NCBI GenBank assembly: GCA_023380915.1
Contig: JAMCSM010000224.1
Coordinates: forward strand, 1-9,080
DNA length: 9,080 nucleotides
From: Actinomycetota bacterium
GTDB taxonomy: Bacteria; Actinomycetota; Humimicrobiia; Humimicrobiales; Humimicrobiaceae
Direction of reading: 5' to 3'
A program made the translations under genes and the position numbers. The stretch's first letter is position 1. Every line of letters starts with the position of its first letter. Under the pieces are notes generated by a model that did no database searches, was not told where the DNA came from, and saw nothing but the letters and a program-made list of their open reading frames with translations. Shown in pieces: positions 6,173-9,080 of the stretch.

Positions 6173-8074
6173 ATGTGCGGAATAGTTGGAGTATTTAATC
6201 ATTCCAGGCGGACAAAAATTGATATAGAATTACTTATCAAGATGCGTGATGAAATGTACCATCGCGGTCCTGATGATTGCGGTTTATGGCTGTCCGATGA
6301 TGGATTTGTAGGCTTGGCGCACAGGAGGCTTTCTATAATTGATTTGTCCAAAGCTGCGAGCCAGCCAATGTGCAATGAGGATGGAACTATCTGGATAGTC
6401 TTTAATGGTGAGATTTACAATCATCTTGAAATAAGAAGAGGGCTTGAAAAAAAAGGCCATGCTTTTAAAACAAACCATAGCGATACAGAAACTATAATAC
6501 ATTCTTTTGAAGAATGGGGTATTAATTGTGTTGAAAAATTCAGGGGAATGTTTGCATTTGGAATCTGGAACTCAAATAAAAAAGAACTATGGCTTGCACG
6601 TGATAGAATTGGCGTAAAACCGGTATATTATACAGAGGTAAATGGGAAATTTATTTTTGCCTCTGAAATTAAAAGCATACTTGTAGATCCTGGTATTGCA
6701 AGAAATGTTGATGAAGCAGCCCTGTATCATTATCTCTCATTTTTAACTACGCCAGCACCCGATACAATGTTTAAGAATATAAAAAAATTACCTTCAGGAT
6801 GTTTTTTAAAAATAAATAATGAGGGCCAAATTCAAATTATCAGGTATTGGGATGTTTTTGACCATACCAATCCTCTTACAAATGAGAATGAGAATGATAT
6901 AACATCCTGCCTTCTTCAGGAGCTTAAAATCTCAGTTGATTACAGGGGTATAAGTGATGTGCCGGTTGGGATTTTTCTTTCCGGGGGAATAGATTCAAGC
7001 GTTAATGCTGCTTTATTTTCCATGAATAATAAAGAAAGAATTAAAACTTTTACGATAGGATATGAGGGTGAGAATCCAACATATTTGAATGAATTCCATT
7101 ATGCAAGAATGATGGCAAAAAAAATTGATGCGCAGTATTTTGAAAAAATACTCAAGCCTGAAGATTTTATTAATTTCATGAGCAAGCTTGTTTTTCACCA
7201 GGATGAACCGATTGCCGATGAGGTTTGTTTCCCCATTTACCATGTCTCAAAACTTGCTAAAGATAATGGTGTTACCGTATGCCAGGTAGGAGAAGGAAGT
7301 GACGAACTATTTATGGGTTATCCTAATTGGGCAATTGCCTTAAAACTCTACAAATTAAACAGATTGCCATTGACAGGATTGTTAAAAAGGATGGGGCTTT
7401 TTTCAGTAAAAGCTTTTGGTAAAAAGGACAGCTATTCTTACGAATGGTTAAGAAGAGCCATAATGAGGGAGCCAATATTCTGGGGTGGTGCTGAAGCTTT
7501 TTTTGAAGGTGAAAAGAAAAATTTATTGTCTCAAAGACTAAGAGAAGATTTTAAGGATTATAGTTCCGTTGAAGCTATAAGACCAATCCTTGAGCGTTTT
7601 AATGATAAGGCCTGGGAAAAAACGCCGCTTAGCTGGATGAGCTATTTGGATATTAATTTCAGATTGCCTGAACTGCTTTTGATGAGGGTAGATAAAATGA
7701 GCATGGCAGTATCATTAGAAGCAAGAGTTCCCTATCTTGACCATAAATTTGTCGAATTCGCAATGTCAATTCCAGATGAAATTAAAACCAAAAATGGTGA
7801 ATTAAAACATATGTTGAAAAAATCTGTAAAGGGTTTGATACCGGATGAGCTTATATGCAGGACAAAACAAGGGTTTGGAGTTCCAATTTATGAATGGTTT
7901 TTTAAGGAATTAGGTTCTTTTGCTAAAGATAAACTGACTACATTTGTGAAAAAGACTGATTTTTTTGATGCTGCTTACTTAAATAAACTTCTGGAAAAAA
8001 ATGATGCAAAGAAAATCTGGTATTTGCTGAATTTCGCTCTATGGTATGAAAAGTGGATCGAAAAGATAAATTAG
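6173..8074 (+). CDS. asnB: Asparagine-synthetase-type glutamine amidotransferase
   Basis: The 633-residue protein has the two domains of glutamine-hydrolysing asparagine synthetase. The N-terminal amidotransferase starts MCGIVG, so Cys2 becomes the nucleophile after Met removal, which fixes the ATG at 6173. It also has RGPDD (31-35), Arg52, FNGEIYN (77-83) and SDTE (103-106). The synthetase half has the ATP pyrophosphatase loop SGGIDSS (270-276), DEPIADEVCFP (344-354), GEGSDELFMGY (373-383) and RVDKMSMAVSLEARVPYLD (505-523). It is about 80 residues longer than E. coli AsnB (554). Similar proteins sit in O-antigen clusters (WbpS, WbtH) and are thought to amidate uronic acids. Next to wecC and wecB this is the preferred reading, but ordinary asparagine synthesis cannot be excluded. 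The Shine-Dalgarno sequence is weak (GGA at 6161-6163). A hexamer AATGAG is repeated at 6881-6898 (third copy AATGAT) in the inter-domain linker. It ends 15 bp from the converging gene. Confidence 0.92.
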   Translation: MCGIVGVFNHSRRTKIDIELLIKMRDEMYHRGPDDCGLWLSDDGFVGLAHRRLSIIDLSKAASQPMCNEDGTIWIVFNGEIYNHLEIRRGLEKKGHAFKTNHSDTETIIHSFEEWGINCVEKFRGMFAFGIWNSNKKELWLARDRIGVKPVYYTEVNGKFIFASEIKSILVDPGIARNVDEAALYHYLSFLTTPAPDTMFKNIKKLPSGCFLKINNEGQIQIIRYWDVFDHTNPLTNENENDITSCLLQELKISVDYRGISDVPVGIFLSGGIDSSVNAALFSMNNKERIKTFTIGYEGENPTYLNEFHYARMMAKKIDAQYFEKILKPEDFINFMSKLVFHQDEPIADEVCFPIYHVSKLAKDNGVTVCQVGEGSDELFMGYPNWAIALKLYKLNRLPLTGLLKRMGLFSVKAFGKKDSYSYEWLRRAIMREPIFWGGAEAFFEGEKKNLLSQRLREDFKDYSSVEAIRPILERFNDKAWEKTPLSWMSYLDINFRLPELLLMRVDKMSMAVSLEARVPYLDHKFVEFAMSIPDEIKTKNGELKHMLKKSVKGLIPDELICRTKQGFGVPIYEWFFKELGSFAKDKLTTFVKKTDFFDAAYLNKLLEKNDAKKIWYLLNFALWYEKWIEKIN

Positions 8075-8089
8075 CAATATTTTTTGCAA

Positions 8090-8842
8090 CTAATACCGCC
8101 TGAATCCCCTTAATCTTTTAACAGGCATTGATAAAAGAGTGCCAAATATATTGCTGATTGGCATTTTTGTATTATTTTTTAGACGCGGCCCAAAATTTAT
8201 TGGAACTTCTGCAATTTTTATTCCCATATTGACAACCTGGAAAATTAATTGCTGAGAATAATAAAATCCTGAAGTTAACTGGGAGAAATCTATATGTTTT
8301 AATACTTTTTCTACACTCGCTAAAACAAAACCTGAGCTGACATCCTTAACAACATTGATTCTCGGAAAAAATAATACTATCCTGGTATATAAACCACCAT
8401 ATTTTGATATCAGTTTTCGGAAAAATCCCCATTCCTTTGGGACAGATCCGCCATTGCAATATCTTGACCCGATAACATAATTAAAACCCTGTCTGTATTT
8501 GTCAATTAAATCCAGGACATACAAAGGATTATGCTGGAAATCCGCATCCATTTTTATGACTGCATCAGCCTTAATCTCATTTATTGCAAAATCAACTCCC
8601 CTTTTATAGGCTATGCCTAATCCTTTTTTTGCATCAATTGTTATTTCTAAATTCTTATAATTTTCCTTCTTTTTTTTTACTATATCTATTGTTCCATCAG
8701 ATGAGCTATCATCAACAACCAGGATAGACATTTCAAAATCTCTAATTTCAGGGAAAATATTATTTTCCAGAATTTCAATCATTTCACCGATATTTTCATT
8801 CTCATTATATGTGGGTAAGATAATTGCTACTTTTTCCATCAT
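8090..8842 (-). CDS. Family 2 glycosyltransferase, polyprenyl/dolichyl-phosphate mannose synthase-like
   Basis: The 250-residue, single-domain GT-A enzyme resembles soluble dolichyl-phosphate mannose synthases, which transfer a hexose from a nucleotide sugar to a polyprenyl phosphate at the cytoplasmic membrane face. Visible motifs are ILPTYNENENI (8-18), VVDDSSSDGT (42-51), KGLGIAYKRG (73-82), the metal-binding DAD in KMDADFQH (97-104), GSRYCNGGSV (125-134) with Trp138, and VSSGF (168-172). The normal C-terminal R-x2-G-x-SK motif is altered to RLKNNTKM (220-227). No C-terminal membrane segments or GtrA domain follow, so it matches the short class. Two adjacent ATGs (8842 and 8839) could start it, and neither has a Shine-Dalgarno sequence. 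A run of nine A (coding strand, 8678-8670) encodes part of KKKK (56-59). The sugar (mannose, glucose or other) is not determined. It lies on the opposite strand to the cluster, so it is probably regulated separately. Confidence 0.87.
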   Translation of the reverse strand: MMEKVAIILPTYNENENIGEMIEILENNIFPEIRDFEMSILVVDDSSSDGTIDIVKKKKENYKNLEITIDAKKGLGIAYKRGVDFAINEIKADAVIKMDADFQHNPLYVLDLIDKYRQGFNYVIGSRYCNGGSVPKEWGFFRKLISKYGGLYTRIVLFFPRINVVKDVSSGFVLASVEKVLKHIDFSQLTSGFYYSQQLIFQVVNMGIKIAEVPINFGPRLKNNTKMPISNIFGTLLSMPVKRLRGFRRY

Positions 8843-8896
8843 TTATTATTAAAACATTAATACATTTATTTTGCTATCTTTTTAATAATTTTACAA

Positions 8897-8925
8897 AGTA
8901 TAAATGGAGAAATTGTGGAGATAAA
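8897..8925 (-). promoter_or_regulatory. Possible promoter of the minus-strand glycosyltransferase
   Basis: Read on the minus strand, TTTATC (8925-8920), a 17-bp spacer and TATACT (8902-8897) form a candidate -35/-10 pair. The -10 is good and the -35 is poor. It would give a leader of roughly 50 bases before the ATG at 8842. AT-richness makes chance matches likely. Confidence 0.25.
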
Positions 8926-8931
8926 ATCCAG

Positions 8932-8959
8932 TTATCAAATTAAGTTATTTTAGTATAAA
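8932..8959 (+). promoter_or_regulatory. Possible plus-strand promoter reading out of the window
   Basis: TTATCA (8932-8937), a 16-bp spacer and TATAAA (8954-8959) resemble a sigma70-type promoter. It would fire rightward, divergent from the minus-strand glycosyltransferase and towards the open frame starting near 9002. The match is weak evidence in DNA this AT-rich. Confidence 0.2.
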
Positions 8960-8977
8960 ATATATTCAAGAAATATT

Positions 8978-9001
8978 AGTAAAAATTAAAGTAAAAATTA
9001 A
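8978..9001. repeat. Perfect tandem repeat, two 12-bp units
   Basis: AGTAAAAATTAA occurs at 8978-8989 and again, without change, at 8990-9001. It is the only exact tandem repeat of this length that I saw in the non-coding DNA. It lies between the candidate rightward promoter and the possible TTG start at 9002. It could be a binding site or simply a slippage product of A/T-rich DNA. Confidence 0.6.
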
Positions 9002-9080
9002 TTGGATCTTAAAAAAAGCATCAAGTTCAAATTTAAATCTCTATTCAGGTTCCCCCTCAAGATTATTATTAAAATCTTCA
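9002..9080 (+). CDS. Possible 5' end of another gene (partial, weakly supported)
   Basis: From a TTG at 9002 this frame is open for 26 codons to the window edge and would encode a basic, hydrophobic start (LDLKKSIKFKFK, then SLFRFPLKIIIKIF). An in-frame stop (8999-9001) lies just before the TTG, there is no ATG and no Shine-Dalgarno sequence, and the composition could simply reflect AT-rich non-coding DNA. A rival reading on the minus strand is a 12-residue C-terminal tail (EDFNNNLEGEPE) ending at a stop at 9043-9041, which would mean a minus-strand gene ending here. The window is too short to choose between them. Confidence 0.2.
   Translation, partial: MDLKKSIKFKFKSLFRFPLKIIIKIF

Noticed and set aside
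6447..6454. Eight-A run in asnB as a phase-variation site
   Set aside because: Runs of seven to eight A are frequent across this A-rich window, so length alone is not informative.
6881..6898. AATGAG hexamer repeat (two exact copies plus AATGAT) in asnB
   Set aside because: It encodes NENEND in the variable linker between the two domains and keeps frame, so it is ordinary low-complexity linker sequence rather than a separate element.
6284..7243. Short minus-strand open frames inside the amidotransferase gene
   Set aside because: They are antisense shadows of conserved asnB sequence without ribosome binding sites or similarity to known proteins.
8074..8087. GCAA/TTGC inverted repeat with a T-rich loop between the two converging genes, possible shared terminator
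   Set aside because: The stem is only 4 bp with no G+C-rich extension and partly overlaps the asnB stop codon, so it is too weak to call a terminator although a terminator would be expected there.
9059..9078. AAGATT/AATCTT inverted repeat with an 8-base loop at the right edge
   Set aside because: A 6-bp AT-rich stem is expected by chance here, there is no T-tract consistent with a terminator, and the flanking gene layout is unknown.

Overview
The window is an AT-rich stretch (roughly one third G+C by eye) of bacterial DNA. It holds part of a surface-polysaccharide gene cluster (O-antigen, capsule or exopolysaccharide type). Arginine is mostly AGA/AGG, isoleucine is often ATA, and two genes have clear purine-rich ribosome binding sites (AAAGGGG, GAGAAGG), which fits a low-GC bacterium. 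I cannot name the phylum from this alone. No rRNA, tRNA, CRISPR array, insertion sequence or phage gene was seen.

Layout, left to right: (1) 1-195, the 3' end of an unidentified plus-strand gene; (2) 226-1452, a family 4 (GT-B fold) glycosyltransferase; (3) 1545-2792, wecC, UDP-N-acetylmannosamine dehydrogenase; (4) 2820-3971, wecB, UDP-GlcNAc 2-epimerase; (5) 4011-6134, a two-domain oxidoreductase made of a zinc-ligand-less medium-chain dehydrogenase fused to a Gfo/Idh/MocA dehydrogenase; (6) 6173-8074, an asparagine-synthetase-type glutamine amidotransferase; (7) 8090-8842 on the minus strand, a dolichyl-phosphate-mannose-synthase-like family 2 glycosyltransferase; (8) 8843-9080, AT-rich DNA with a perfect 12-bp tandem repeat, possible divergent promoters and perhaps the first codons of another gene. 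The plus-strand genes are separated by 27 to 92 bp with no obvious terminator between them, so 1-8074 probably behaves as one operon. The amidotransferase and the minus-strand gene converge tail to tail across 15 bp.

How the genes fit together: WecB epimerises UDP-GlcNAc to UDP-ManNAc and WecC oxidises it to UDP-ManNAcA, a uronic acid donor. The amidotransferase may convert a uronic acid carboxylate to a carboxamide, as proposed for AsnB-like proteins of O-antigen clusters (WbpS, WbtH). The two-domain oxidoreductase probably performs a redox step on a sugar or sugar nucleotide, substrate unknown. The family 4 enzyme would transfer one residue of the repeat unit, and the family 2 enzyme may charge a polyprenyl phosphate with a hexose. 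Flippase, polymerase and initiating transferase are not in the window, so the cluster must extend beyond it. I found no wholly new system. The most notable points are the oxidoreductase fusion with its eroded zinc sites and possible internal translation start, the implied uronamide pathway, and small anomalies in wecB and the family 2 gene.
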